Source: Candidatus Doudnabacteria bacterium
GTDB lineage: Bacteria; Patescibacteriota; Doudnabacteria; UBA920; O2-02-FULL-48-8
DNA: 38,602 nt
Reading direction: 5' to 3'
Assembly (NCBI GenBank): GCA_016199215.1
Contig: JACQHB010000008.1
Span: forward strand, 1 to 38,602
The notes beneath the pieces are model-generated. The model did no database searches and had not been told where the DNA came from. It saw nothing but the letters and a program-made list of their open reading frames with translations. Positions 9,636-17,860 of this stretch are shown piece after piece. The translations under genes and the position numbers were made by a program. How positions within the stretch are numbered: position 1 is the first letter of the stretch; each line of letters opens with the position of its first letter.

Positions 9636-9675
9636 AGACTTACAAATTTTAAATGATTTTGCCCTTTCTGTCAAT

Positions 9676-9760
9676 TGGTGGCCAGGGAGGGATTCGAACC
9701 CTCAATCCTTTCGGAACGTGATCCTAAGTCACGCGCGTATGCCAGTTCCGCCACCTGGCC
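9676..9760 (-). tRNA. tRNA-Leu (TAG), CCA encoded
   Basis: Long variable arm; anticodon loop CTTAGGA; GAGGGTTCGAATCCCTC; terminal ACCA. Confidence 0.93.
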
Positions 9761-9786
9761 CCCGGAACTGTATTATAAACTAAGTC

Positions 9787-9815
9787 TTGACAAAAAGGCA
9801 AAAATCTGCTATCAT
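9787..9815 (+). promoter_or_regulatory. sigma70-type promoter for the GC-rich five-gene unit
   Basis: TTGACA - 17 nt - TATCAT. Confidence 0.75.
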
Positions 9816-9837
9816 TGACGGTCACAATTGTCTATAA

Positions 9838-10014
9838 TTTCAATCCCTTAAACCTAAGTCTTTAACCTTACTTTAAAGATTAGAAACTTGGGCTTAACCG
9901 GCAACCGCCGGAAGAGACTAAGGACGTTAGGAAGCTCCTGGCGTCTGATCTTTGAAAACTCAAATTTACAAGAAGAACAAAGTGTTCTCTTTTTGCCGCA
10001 CGAGGAGGTGCTGC
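9838..10014 (+). promoter_or_regulatory. long structured 5' leader with boxA-like element and attenuator-like hairpin
   Basis: CCGGCAACCGCCGG hairpin; TGATCTTTGAAAACT (9946-9960) resembles rrn boxA; AGAACA-AAG-TGTTCT followed by CTTTTT at 9974-9994. Confidence 0.45.
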
Positions 10015-11904
10015 ATGGCGGAAGGTGTTATCAAGTCGCTTCTCGAAAGGTTCGGATTCATCAAGCCCAGAGATGGGACTGATGACGTTCACTTCCGCCG
10101 TGATCAAGCGCCCCGCGATTGCCGCGAGGGAGATCACGTGGAGTACGACCCGGAAGACGGTCCGAAAGGGCCGCGAGTCCGGGGCAACATTCGGATCATC
10201 CAGCGCTCCCAGCGCCAAGGTGGTCAACAACAACAAGGGCAACAAGGCCAGCACGACCAGCGGAACCTGCACGTGCAGTGGGTGCCGGGAGAACCGGAAC
10301 TGCGGGAATACGACGGCGCACAGCCGACGGATCCCAAAGCGGTTCTCCTGCGAGTTCCTATGACAGTAATTCTCCGCGAGGGGAACCGCTTCAAGCAGGG
10401 AGCCAAAATCCGGCTCAAGGTCTGGGCTAGCGATGTTACCCAGCCCCTGCCGGAACCAGAAACCACTGACAAAGGTGAAGCCTACTTCGTGGCGTTCCTT
10501 TCGGAAACCGCCACGGACGCCGACTTCGCCGCCTTCGTGCACATAGCAAACCAGCTGGTCGCCACGTCGTCGTTCCATTGGCGGCTTGACGAACACCAGG
10601 TCAAACCGAGGGTCAAGATCGCCCGCCACATCAAAGTCAAGGCGGTTGGCACTGACGGCGACTGGACCTTGGTCCGCATCTACACCGCCACCTCAAAGGA
10701 GGCGGATGCGGATGGGATTAAGTCCGGGGTCATCGTCGGTTCAGTTCGCGAAGTCGAGGTCGAAGGCGTTGGTACCAAGGGAAGTCAAGTCAAGATCGAA
10801 ACCGAGACCAATGGGTACGTGACCAAGAAAGTGCGCTTCACCAAGCCTCACAAGGGCGAGGTGGCGTTTGCGCTTGAGCACGACCTGGCGACCGAGGATT
10901 CATTAGAGATCGAGACCAAGGAAGCCGAAGTCAAGACCGTTCGCCACATCCGCGCCCGGAATATCGGGACGGATAGCACTTGGACATCAGTGCGCGTCAT
11001 TCTGCAAGTCGCGGACAAGCCCGAAGCTGAAAAGCTGGAGGCCGATATCCGCGCCGAATCAGACGACGCCATTGAGATCGAAAGTGTCAGCGGGGGCGGG
11101 AACTCGATCAAAGTCAAGATCGACGGCGGCGAGAAGATCATCCGGGTCAAGCGCGCTTCAGTCGGTAAGGCTGAGGTTACGTTTCGCCTGGACAGCAATA
11201 CCGCGGTCGAAAGCGATCCGATCAAAATCGAGACTAAGGCGGCCGAGACCAAACAGGTGCGTTACATCCGCGCCCAAAAAATCGGGACGGATAGCACCTG
11301 GACCACGATTCGCATACTCACGCTCACGTCAAATAAGCCTAATAGCGAAATGCTGGAAGGCGATGTGCTGGCGGAATGTGGGTCCGAAATCGAGGTGGAA
11401 GGTGCGGCGACCAAGGGTCACTCGGTGGGAGTCAAAATCGACAACGGGTCCAAACTGGTCCGGATCAAGCTTGCGAAAGCCGGCAAGGCGGACGTAATCT
11501 TCCGGTCCAAAGAGGACATCCGAGTCGAGAGCGAGCCCGTTGAGATCGAGACCAAAGCGGCCAAGACCTGCAAGAGGATCAAGGCTGAATTGGTTCTCGG
11601 ACGCCCCGGGTCCCGCAACACGCTCAAGGTCGAAACCTTTGCCGAAGTCGGCGACAACGCTGACAAAATTTCGGCCGGGGTCGAGATCGAGAGCGCTGAC
11701 GAAATCGTAGTCGAAGTCGACGGCACGGAGCATCGTGGCAAGCTGGTTCGTTTCAGCACCGACACCACCGGTACGAAAGTGGTGAAGATTGTCTTCGTGG
11801 CTCCGGTTCATTCCGGCCACGTCAATCTGTTCTCCTCGCTGAATCGGTCAGTCGCTGCTACGAACGTTTTCGTCCGTCATCCGGCAACCGAATCGCGGCC
11901 CTAA
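10015..11904 (+). CDS. cold-shock-domain protein with C-terminal tandem repeats
   Basis: GAGGAGG SD before ATG10015; N-terminal CSD (GVIKSLLERFGFIKP...DDVHFRRDQ...GDHVEYDPEDGPKGPRVRGNI), Gln-rich linker, then ~106-aa repeats. Confidence 0.8.
   Translation: MAEGVIKSLLERFGFIKPRDGTDDVHFRRDQAPRDCREGDHVEYDPEDGPKGPRVRGNIRIIQRSQRQGGQQQQGQQGQHDQRNLHVQWVPGEPELREYDGAQPTDPKAVLLRVPMTVILREGNRFKQGAKIRLKVWASDVTQPLPEPETTDKGEAYFVAFLSETATDADFAAFVHIANQLVATSSFHWRLDEHQVKPRVKIARHIKVKAVGTDGDWTLVRIYTATSKEADADGIKSGVIVGSVREVEVEGVGTKGSQVKIETETNGYVTKKVRFTKPHKGEVAFALEHDLATEDSLEIETKEAEVKTVRHIRARNIGTDSTWTSVRVILQVADKPEAEKLEADIRAESDDAIEIESVSGGGNSIKVKIDGGEKIIRVKRASVGKAEVTFRLDSNTAVESDPIKIETKAAETKQVRYIRAQKIGTDSTWTTIRILTLTSNKPNSEMLEGDVLAECGSEIEVEGAATKGHSVGVKIDNGSKLVRIKLAKAGKADVIFRSKEDIRVESEPVEIETKAAKTCKRIKAELVLGRPGSRNTLKVETFAEVGDNADKISAGVEIESADEIVVEVDGTEHRGKLVRFSTDTTGTKVVKIVFVAPVHSGHVNLFSSLNRSVAATNVFVRHPATESRP
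10624..11880 (+). repeat. four tandem ~106-aa (318-bp) repeat modules within the CSD protein
   Basis: RHIKVKAVGTDGDWT / RHIRARNIGTDSTWT / RYIRAQKIGTDSTWT / KRIKAELVLGRPGS begin near 10624, 10942, 11260 and 11570. Confidence 0.8.
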
Positions 11905-11927
11905 AGCCGCACAACGAGGAGAACAAC

Positions 11928-12521
11928 ATGCCATTCTGGCAATCAGTCGTGGCGGCACTAGAGTGGATCCATAAAGTGATCGGCCCTCTGGCAGACATGG
12001 CGGACCTGCACCGCCTGTTTGAAAACGCGGGGAACGCTATCAAAAAGCTCCCCCTTGACATGCAGGCCAAGGTCCGCAAGGGCGACGCGTTCCGGGAGTT
12101 CCGGGACGCGATGTCCGAGCTGGAACTCCACGAGAGGGAGGCAGTCCGCGAGCTTCTTGCGCGACTGCGGACCGACCAGGCCAAGCAAGAGCACTTCATC
12201 CTCAAGGCCGCGGCGCAAGGAGGCCTGGACAATCCGGAAGGAAGCAAAAAGTTCCTGAAGGATCTGGCCACCATGTCCACGGACGAGGCGCTCCTGTACC
12301 TTGAGGACGTCGATGCTACGCAGCCGTCGGTCACGCTGACCGCGGCCAAAAACAGCGTCACCAAAACCGCTGAGGTGCTAGGCGACGCGGCAAAGGCAGT
12401 CGGTAGTGCGATTAAGAAGGGCGAAGCGGCCGTCTCGGCCGACATCGACAACAGCGGATTGAGCAAGATACTGGACAATTCGATTGCCGACCTCGAGAAG
12501 AAACTCGGCATCAAGCCGTAA
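11928..12521 (+). CDS. hypothetical helical protein
   Basis: GAGGAG SD; 197-aa ORF in same GC-rich unit. Confidence 0.75.
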   Translation: MPFWQSVVAALEWIHKVIGPLADMADLHRLFENAGNAIKKLPLDMQAKVRKGDAFREFRDAMSELELHEREAVRELLARLRTDQAKQEHFILKAAAQGGLDNPEGSKKFLKDLATMSTDEALLYLEDVDATQPSVTLTAAKNSVTKTAEVLGDAAKAVGSAIKKGEAAVSADIDNSGLSKILDNSIADLEKKLGIKP

Positions 12522-12534
12522 CCAGGAGAAGACA

Positions 12535-13506
12535 ATGGCATACATTGCGATATTGTTCGCGTCGTCGCTCGTTCTCCTGATTGGCGGCATTCGTCGCTAC
12601 GTACTTCGGGCTCTCTACTGGAGCTTGCTCCGCGTGCTCCTACTGTATCAGCAGATCACTGGCAGGGCACCAGCTCCATGGATTACTCGAGTCGTTACCT
12701 GGATACGCAACGCAGCAAGTGCAGCCACCGGCCCGATCGTGAGTTTTCTGCGATGGCTGGGGGTGACCCTAGCTGCGGTAGTGATCATCAACATCGTAGC
12801 CATCGGCTATGGCAACGGCTGGGTCCTTTGGGTTGAAGCAGTGGTTTTGGGAACCATCTGCTACATCTTCTTCTCCATCTCCCGGTTGTGGGACGGCAAG
12901 GCATTCGCCATACCGACTCTCGTGTTTTACGGTATGGCGGTGCTTGGCCTTCTGTTCCCCGACTGGGTGCGGGTCAACCCGCGGCTCTTTGTCATCGGAA
13001 CGCTCTTGATTCCGATGATTAAAGTGGCTACGGTGTTGATCAACCAACGCTGGATCAAGGCAGTGGCAGTCACGAGTCTCGTGATCATTGCGGTAGTCGC
13101 CGGAGCCTACGTTGCCTACCAGCAGGTGGGCTACGTCCAGCTGAAGGCAGGGCGCACAGCGTTTGTCAACAACACGATCAAGGCCCAGGCTAACGCCGAA
13201 TGGGAAGTCCATCCAGAGGCCGAGCGCAAGCTTAGCCAGACGGTTCGCAGCGCGCAACAGACGCTGCTTGCCGAGATGGACAAGGACAACCCCGACCCGA
13301 ACGTCGCGGCCAAACAGTTTATCAAGCTCAATGGGCAGAAGCGAGTAATGGGGGTGATGCACAGCATCAGCCCTGCTCCGGAAGCTCCAAGGGCTAGAAG
13401 GTCGATCGGGCTCAACGAGGAGGCCAAACCGGCGATCATTGCCGGCCTGATTTTCGCCGCACTGGCCGCCGCGTTAATCTTCAAATCGCGAAAAACCGCA
13501 AGCTAG
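12535..13506 (+). CDS. hypothetical multi-pass membrane protein
   Basis: CAGGAG SD before ATG12535; several N-terminal TM helices, soluble segment, C-terminal TM (AIIAGLIFAALAAALIF) and basic tail. Confidence 0.75.
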   Translation: MAYIAILFASSLVLLIGGIRRYVLRALYWSLLRVLLLYQQITGRAPAPWITRVVTWIRNAASAATGPIVSFLRWLGVTLAAVVIINIVAIGYGNGWVLWVEAVVLGTICYIFFSISRLWDGKAFAIPTLVFYGMAVLGLLFPDWVRVNPRLFVIGTLLIPMIKVATVLINQRWIKAVAVTSLVIIAVVAGAYVAYQQVGYVQLKAGRTAFVNNTIKAQANAEWEVHPEAERKLSQTVRSAQQTLLAEMDKDNPDPNVAAKQFIKLNGQKRVMGVMHSISPAPEAPRARRSIGLNEEAKPAIIAGLIFAALAAALIFKSRKTAS

Positions 13507-13519
13507 CGAGGAGGACTTC

Positions 13520-14359
13520 ATGAACACTGTCGTAAAGGCTATCGTGATCTCTTCGCTGGCGCTTGCGGGATTCCTGGTCTTTGTGTGGTATGGGATTCCA
13601 GCGATGCTGCCGGCAGCCGAAGCCTCAATCCGTACCATCAACCGCGCCGCAGACGACCACGAGAGAATCAAGGCGTCTGGTGCCGAACAAAAACTTGCGG
13701 AGTACGTAGGCGGCGATGATCAAACATTCGGTGATCGGCTCAAGCAGGTTGGATCAGAGGCAGGTGCCCGACGTCTGATTCGCCATGCGGCATTGGGTCG
13801 CGGCTATGCGCTGCTTCCACGGCTTGCCCCCAAGCCAATCCTCACCGAGGCAAACAAATGGGTGAGTTTCAACATCCCGGTCGGGGAACCGATCGACGTC
13901 GCTGTCTGGGGAAAATTCTGCCACGGCTATGAGGATTGCCGTGATCCGGACGGCAAGCCGTCCCTCCCCCTGCCAGGACGTTATGAGGGGATGAAGACTG
14001 TCCTTGAGTGGGAAGCACAGGCAACTCCAGTTCCGGAACGGTACGACCCAACTCTCATACCAGCCAACTTCCGGGAACTGGTTGGAGTTGAGTCTAAGCC
14101 GATCCCCGGACAATACGGCGAAGCGCTGGGCCGGCTGTGTGACGCTGTATTCTGCGGGCCCGGATTCCCCATCAGGTTCCAAGCCCAGATTCTGCCCCCA
14201 AGCGACGGCCGCAAAACTTTCCTGGAATTCTCCAGGAACGGGTTCGTAGCCTATATGTTCGGAGGCTACGACCCGACAGTGGACACGGCCGACGGGAAAT
14301 TTATGTTCAGGGTGATCTTCCCCAACGGGACGATCATCGAACCATCATCATCAAATTAG
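13520..14359 (+). CDS. hypothetical membrane-anchored protein
   Basis: GAGGAGG SD; N-terminal TM/signal anchor then ~250-aa domain. Confidence 0.75.
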   Translation: MNTVVKAIVISSLALAGFLVFVWYGIPAMLPAAEASIRTINRAADDHERIKASGAEQKLAEYVGGDDQTFGDRLKQVGSEAGARRLIRHAALGRGYALLPRLAPKPILTEANKWVSFNIPVGEPIDVAVWGKFCHGYEDCRDPDGKPSLPLPGRYEGMKTVLEWEAQATPVPERYDPTLIPANFRELVGVESKPIPGQYGEALGRLCDAVFCGPGFPIRFQAQILPPSDGRKTFLEFSRNGFVAYMFGGYDPTVDTADGKFMFRVIFPNGTIIEPSSSN

Positions 14360-14372
14360 TAGAGGAGGAACA

Positions 14373-14465
14373 AGGGTCCAGGATTAACGTATGCGGTCTT
14401 GGACAGACGACAAGGGTGCTTGCACACACGCAGCGCCCTTTTGTCTTGCCCAAAGCCTTGACCCT
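14373..14465 (+). terminator. structured 3' element / likely terminator of the four-gene unit
   Basis: Outer stem AGGGTCCAGG/CCTTGACCCT (1 mismatch) enclosing GACAAGGGTGC...GCGCCCTTTTGTC. Confidence 0.5.
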
Positions 14466-14472
14466 GCAATAC

Positions 14473-14596
14473 AACATCGATGCTTTTGCTTTTGAAATGG
14501 TTTTTATTAATTAACTTTTATTAAATAACCTGCGTTTAAAAATTACAGAAAATTATTTCTTTTCGCAAAAGCAACCAAAAACCATTTATCGATGTT
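14473..14596. repeat. interrupted inverted repeat, MITE-like
   Basis: AACATCGAT(13 nt)AAATGGTTTTT ... AAAAACCATTTATCGATGTT with AT-rich interior. Confidence 0.45.
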
Positions 14597-14607
14597 GATA
14601 TACAGGG

Positions 14608-14636
14608 TTGACAAATTGCCTAATTTTTGCTATACT
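14608..14636 (+). promoter_or_regulatory. sigma70-type promoter of the STN-domain gene
   Basis: TTGACA - 17 nt - TATACT. Confidence 0.85.
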
Positions 14637-14674
14637 TAGCTGTTTCTTAACTACCTTTTCGAGTGTAGCGAGAA

Positions 14675-14696
14675 ATCTCGGTGTTAACACAGAGAT
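14675..14696. promoter_or_regulatory. dyad-symmetric element in the leader (operator or hairpin)
   Basis: ATCTC-G-GTGTTAACAC-A-GAGAT. Confidence 0.5.
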
Positions 14697-14758
14697 CTCT
14701 CACTTCGTTCGAGATGGAATCCAAACCAGATCGCAACAACGCCAAGGAGGCATAAGTC

Positions 14759-15844
14759 ATGAAGCGAAACACTATCGTTTTCGCAACGCTCGCGTTCCTC
14801 ACGATCGCCGTCGTCGTGTCCGCTCAAGGTGTCTTCAGCACCGAGGTCGGACCGCTGACCTACGATCAGCCTACCAAGGTCGGCAAGATCATCGATGATC
14901 TGTCGCAGCAGTTTGGATTCGGCGTGCGCGTCGAGGGCGTGCCTCCGGTGGATCGGACCTACACGGGAACGATCCCGAAAATGTCGCTGGCGAAAGCCAT
15001 CGACATCCTCATGGAGACCGTCAATTCCACGGCGAGTATGTCCAACAACCTGCTGGTCATCTACGCCCCCGGCCTCAAGCCGCCAGTGGAAGAGTTGGCT
15101 CAACAGCCAGCGAGATCCGCAATCACTGCGGATTCAGATGATGCCCGGGTGGAAGAAATCAAGCGCCGATACAGTCAGACCGCCGGGCAAGATCTGCCTG
15201 TGGACCTACAGAACCAGATGTCGACCGAGCTGTACCGCGCCGAACAGGCTCGGCTGCAGACTGCGGTTGCAGTGACTCCGCAGCAGGCAAGGGTCGGGCA
15301 AGACCTCCCTGTTGATGTCCAAAATGTGCTTGGTCGAGCCTACTACACAGGCATGTCCGGTGGCTTCTACGATCCCTACGGCTACTACTTCTTGGCGTTT
15401 GACCGCTGCGTGGCAAACCCCCGCCACCGCGACTGCCGTATGGGGAAACTCAAACTCAACGGCGAGGGAGCTCACTTCCTCAGTGAGTTCCTGCGCGTAT
15501 CCTTCGGGGGCGACGGCCTGCTGTCAAAGGTAGACATCTACGTCCAACCGATCTTCCCTGACGGAACCGAGGGCCCCGTCGACAACCTGGGACCGGCCAG
15601 CAAGCGCAACAACATATTCAATAAGGCCCTTCGCCTCCCCGTCGGACGGTATCGTGTAAGGTTCGTGCTCGTCGAACGCAATCTCCTGCTCTATGATGAT
15701 ACCACCCAGGTCTGGTCAGAGTGGGACACGAAAGGTGAACCAACCATTCTGCAAGTGGATAGCAACCACTTCAAGAACGCCCCTTTCCTCGTCGCCGTGG
15801 AAAGGGATCTGCAGAGCAAGAAGGCGGCAAAGGTGCTGAGGTAA
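14759..15844 (+). CDS. secreted protein with secretin/TonB short N-terminal (STN)-like domain
   Basis: AAGGAGG SD; signal peptide; VGKIIDDLSQQFGFGVRVEGVPPVDRTYTGTIPKMSLAKAIDILMETVNSTASMSNNLLVIYA. Confidence 0.7.
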   Translation: MKRNTIVFATLAFLTIAVVVSAQGVFSTEVGPLTYDQPTKVGKIIDDLSQQFGFGVRVEGVPPVDRTYTGTIPKMSLAKAIDILMETVNSTASMSNNLLVIYAPGLKPPVEELAQQPARSAITADSDDARVEEIKRRYSQTAGQDLPVDLQNQMSTELYRAEQARLQTAVAVTPQQARVGQDLPVDVQNVLGRAYYTGMSGGFYDPYGYYFLAFDRCVANPRHRDCRMGKLKLNGEGAHFLSEFLRVSFGGDGLLSKVDIYVQPIFPDGTEGPVDNLGPASKRNNIFNKALRLPVGRYRVRFVLVERNLLLYDDTTQVWSEWDTKGEPTILQVDSNHFKNAPFLVAVERDLQSKKAAKVLR

Positions 15845-15882
15845 TATCGAGCATCAGGCAGCGCTTCATGATGGTAAATACA

Positions 15883-15903
15883 ACTCCGACGCGAGGTCGG
15901 AGT
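15883..15903 (+). other. hairpin upstream of the terminator
   Basis: ACTCCGAC-GCGAG-GTCGGAGT. Confidence 0.6.
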
Positions 15904-15912
15904 ACAAAACGA

Positions 15913-15958
15913 AAAGCCACGCTTTGGACTCATCATCCAAGCGCGGCTCTTTGTTTTA
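15913..15958 (+). terminator. intrinsic terminator of the STN-domain gene
   Basis: AAAGCCACGCTTTGGA-CTCATCA-TCCAAGCGCGGCTCTTTGTTTT. Confidence 0.75.
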
Positions 15959-15963
15959 TTGAG

Positions 15964-16338
15964 TTAAACGTTTTGGACCCAACCCTGTCGACCAAGCGCG
16001 TTCATTATTACGATTATAATCACGTATGACAGGATAATGATAATAAGACCGACAATTGCGTTTATTATTGCCTTTTTCCCGGCTTCAGCGGCTTCCTGAT
16101 TTCCAGCGGAAGTAATATAGCGGAATCCGCCGTAGATTAAATACGCCACTGCCAAGATCCCTACAATAGCTAAAGCTATATTTATTATTTTGGTTACCCA
16201 ACCAGTGGCTGTATCTTGATTACTGCCTGGTAGTCCGGTTGGTTGATTTGGGTAATTTAACCCGGGTGTTGCCGCAAACGCGGTCAGAGCAAAAGCAAGC
16301 ACAACAATACAACCAATGAAAATTTGCAATTTTTTCAT
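15964..16338 (-). CDS. VirB2/TrbC-like pilin-family membrane protein
   Basis: Signal peptide plus YGGFRYITSAGNQEAAEAGKKAIINAIVGLIIIILSYVI. Confidence 0.75.
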   Translation of the reverse strand: MKKLQIFIGCIVVLAFALTAFAATPGLNYPNQPTGLPGSNQDTATGWVTKIINIALAIVGILAVAYLIYGGFRYITSAGNQEAAEAGKKAIINAIVGLIIIILSYVIIIVIMNALGRQGWVQNV

Positions 16339-16355
16339 TTTTTACAAATCCTTTC

Positions 16356-16736
16356 TTATACTCCCTGTCCAGTCAAAGCGTTGGAGATTACTCTTACAAT
16401 CACGAATGAAAGAATGATCACCACTATACCTATAATTGAGTTGAGGATGATCTTCTTTGCCTTTTCCGCTGTTTCTTCATTGCCCGCGGAAGTGATATAG
16501 CGGAACCCGCCGATGATCAGGAACAGCACAGCGATCAATCCGGCTATAGCCAAAGCAATGTTGATAATCTTAAGGATGAACCCGGAAGCGGTAGAATCTT
16601 GCGTGGTGTTACCGGGAAGACCGGTTCCGCCGGAATTCGGCGGTTGGAATTGCGCCCCTGCAACTAAAGGCAGGGCGACAACAAGCATAATTACCGCCAA
16701 AGTAACAATGTGCCCTTTTTTTGCTAATTTATTCAT
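16356..16736 (-). CDS. VirB2/TrbC-like pilin-family membrane protein
   Basis: IGGFRYITSAGNEETAEKAKKIILNSIIGIVVIILSFVIV. Confidence 0.75.
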   Translation of the reverse strand: MNKLAKKGHIVTLAVIMLVVALPLVAGAQFQPPNSGGTGLPGNTTQDSTASGFILKIINIALAIAGLIAVLFLIIGGFRYITSAGNEETAEKAKKIILNSIIGIVVIILSFVIVRVISNALTGQGV

Positions 16737-16773
16737 ATTTTTTACTCCTTACTTTTTGTTTCCCTTTTTGCAA

Positions 16774-16790
16774 GGAACGTCTGACGTTCC
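16774..16790. repeat. short odd palindrome
   Basis: GGAACGTC-T-GACGTTCC. Confidence 0.6.
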
Positions 16791-16804
16791 CAAGGGTCGA
16801 CCTT

Positions 16805-17188
16805 TTAAACGCTGCCCTTTAAGGCATTAATTATGACAACTATTACGATATAGGAAAGAATAACTATAATCAATCCCATTATAGCATGCGTCATTGTTCT
16901 TTTTCCAGATTCAGCTTGTTCTTGATCGCCCTGCGAGGTCAAATACTTAACTGCGCCATAAATCAAGAGGGCTAAGGATAATGTTGAAACAATGCCGACA
17001 CCCATCTCTATCAAAAAATGCAAAAGTCCTGAAAAGTTATTCCTAGCATCGCCCAAATCAACAAAATAACTTGGAGCGGGATTGCAGACAGTTGGGTCGC
17101 TTTCGCTGTAGTTGCAGTCTACGGCGAAAGCTGTCTGTAAGAAGAAAGCCCCGAATAAAAGAAGCACAAGAAAACAAAGTTTATTCAT
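16805..17188 (-). CDS. VirB2/TrbC-like pilin-family membrane protein
   Basis: LIYGAVKYLTSQGDQEQAESGKRTMTHAIMGLIIVILSYIVIV. Confidence 0.75.
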   Translation of the reverse strand: MNKLCFLVLLLFGAFFLQTAFAVDCNYSESDPTVCNPAPSYFVDLGDARNNFSGLLHFLIEMGVGIVSTLSLALLIYGAVKYLTSQGDQEQAESGKRTMTHAIMGLIIVILSYIVIVVIINALKGSV

Positions 17189-17194
17189 ATTTTT

Positions 17195-17860
17195 TTATTT
17201 TGGTTGTCCTACGAAAGTTGCAGTCGCCCGCACAAGAACAAACGCCAAAGCTATTACCAGCAGGCCCACTATCGCCCACTGCAAAGTCTCCTTTGCGCTA
17301 GTGGCTTGTTCTTGATCTCCCCTGGCAGTTACGTACTTAAAACCTCCGAACACAATCATTCCCATCGCTATCAAGCTGGCAACTTCCAAAAATCCGGTTA
17401 ACATTCCAAGCAACAAATCCAAGAAAGAATTATATCTTACAGGATTCCAGACAAACTGTCCCCAGCCATAATTATCGGTTGCTGAAGGCCCTTCCCTTCG
17501 AACTCCTATATAATTAGCGGTTGCAGCGATCAAAACAAAAACTAATAGTGATAATGCAAACCCTAAAATCGACCATTTCAATGATTCTCGCGCCTTAGTC
17601 AGATCTTCAGCATGGCCTTGAGAAATGACCATCCTGAAGCCGCTGAACACCACCATTATTATCGCTGTTAAACCAAAAAAAGTAGAAAAAACCACTATTA
17701 ACCGTTCTACAAAAGTAGGCAGGCTATTACCGGAAATATTCTGTAACGGGTTGCAGAGTTGGTTGCTGTTGGGATCAGCCGGGCAAATCTCCGCAGCAGA
17801 AACATAAAAGATTGGAAGGAGCAGCAAAAATATTAAAATCAGATACTTCAATTGCGTCAT
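17195..17860 (-). CDS. pilin-like membrane protein with duplicated module
   Basis: Two copies of the pattern: FSGFRMVISQGHAEDLTKARESLKWSILGFALSLLVFVL and FGGFKYVTARGDQEQATSAKETLQWAIVGLLVIALAFVL. Confidence 0.75.
   Translation of the reverse strand: MTQLKYLILIFLLLLPIFYVSAAEICPADPNSNQLCNPLQNISGNSLPTFVERLIVVFSTFFGLTAIIMVVFSGFRMVISQGHAEDLTKARESLKWSILGFALSLLVFVLIAATANYIGVRREGPSATDNYGWGQFVWNPVRYNSFLDLLLGMLTGFLEVASLIAMGMIVFGGFKYVTARGDQEQATSAKETLQWAIVGLLVIALAFVLVRATATFVGQPK

Noticed and set aside
9640-9674. Upstream FtsH start (MTERAKSFKICKS)
   Set aside because: [15 protein letters not shown] at 9635 is the natural membrane-anchor start and avoids crowding the tRNA-Leu end
10025-15475. Many long antisense and alternate-frame ORFs in the GC-rich region
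   Set aside because: Overlap the well-supported plus-strand genes; explained by GC-rich composition suppressing stop codons; no SD or recognisable domains
9787-15958. GC-rich unit as an assembly chimera
   Set aside because: Cannot be excluded from sequence alone, but similar-style genes recur at 818 and 35639 and promoters lie in the AT-rich flanks; kept as a caveat
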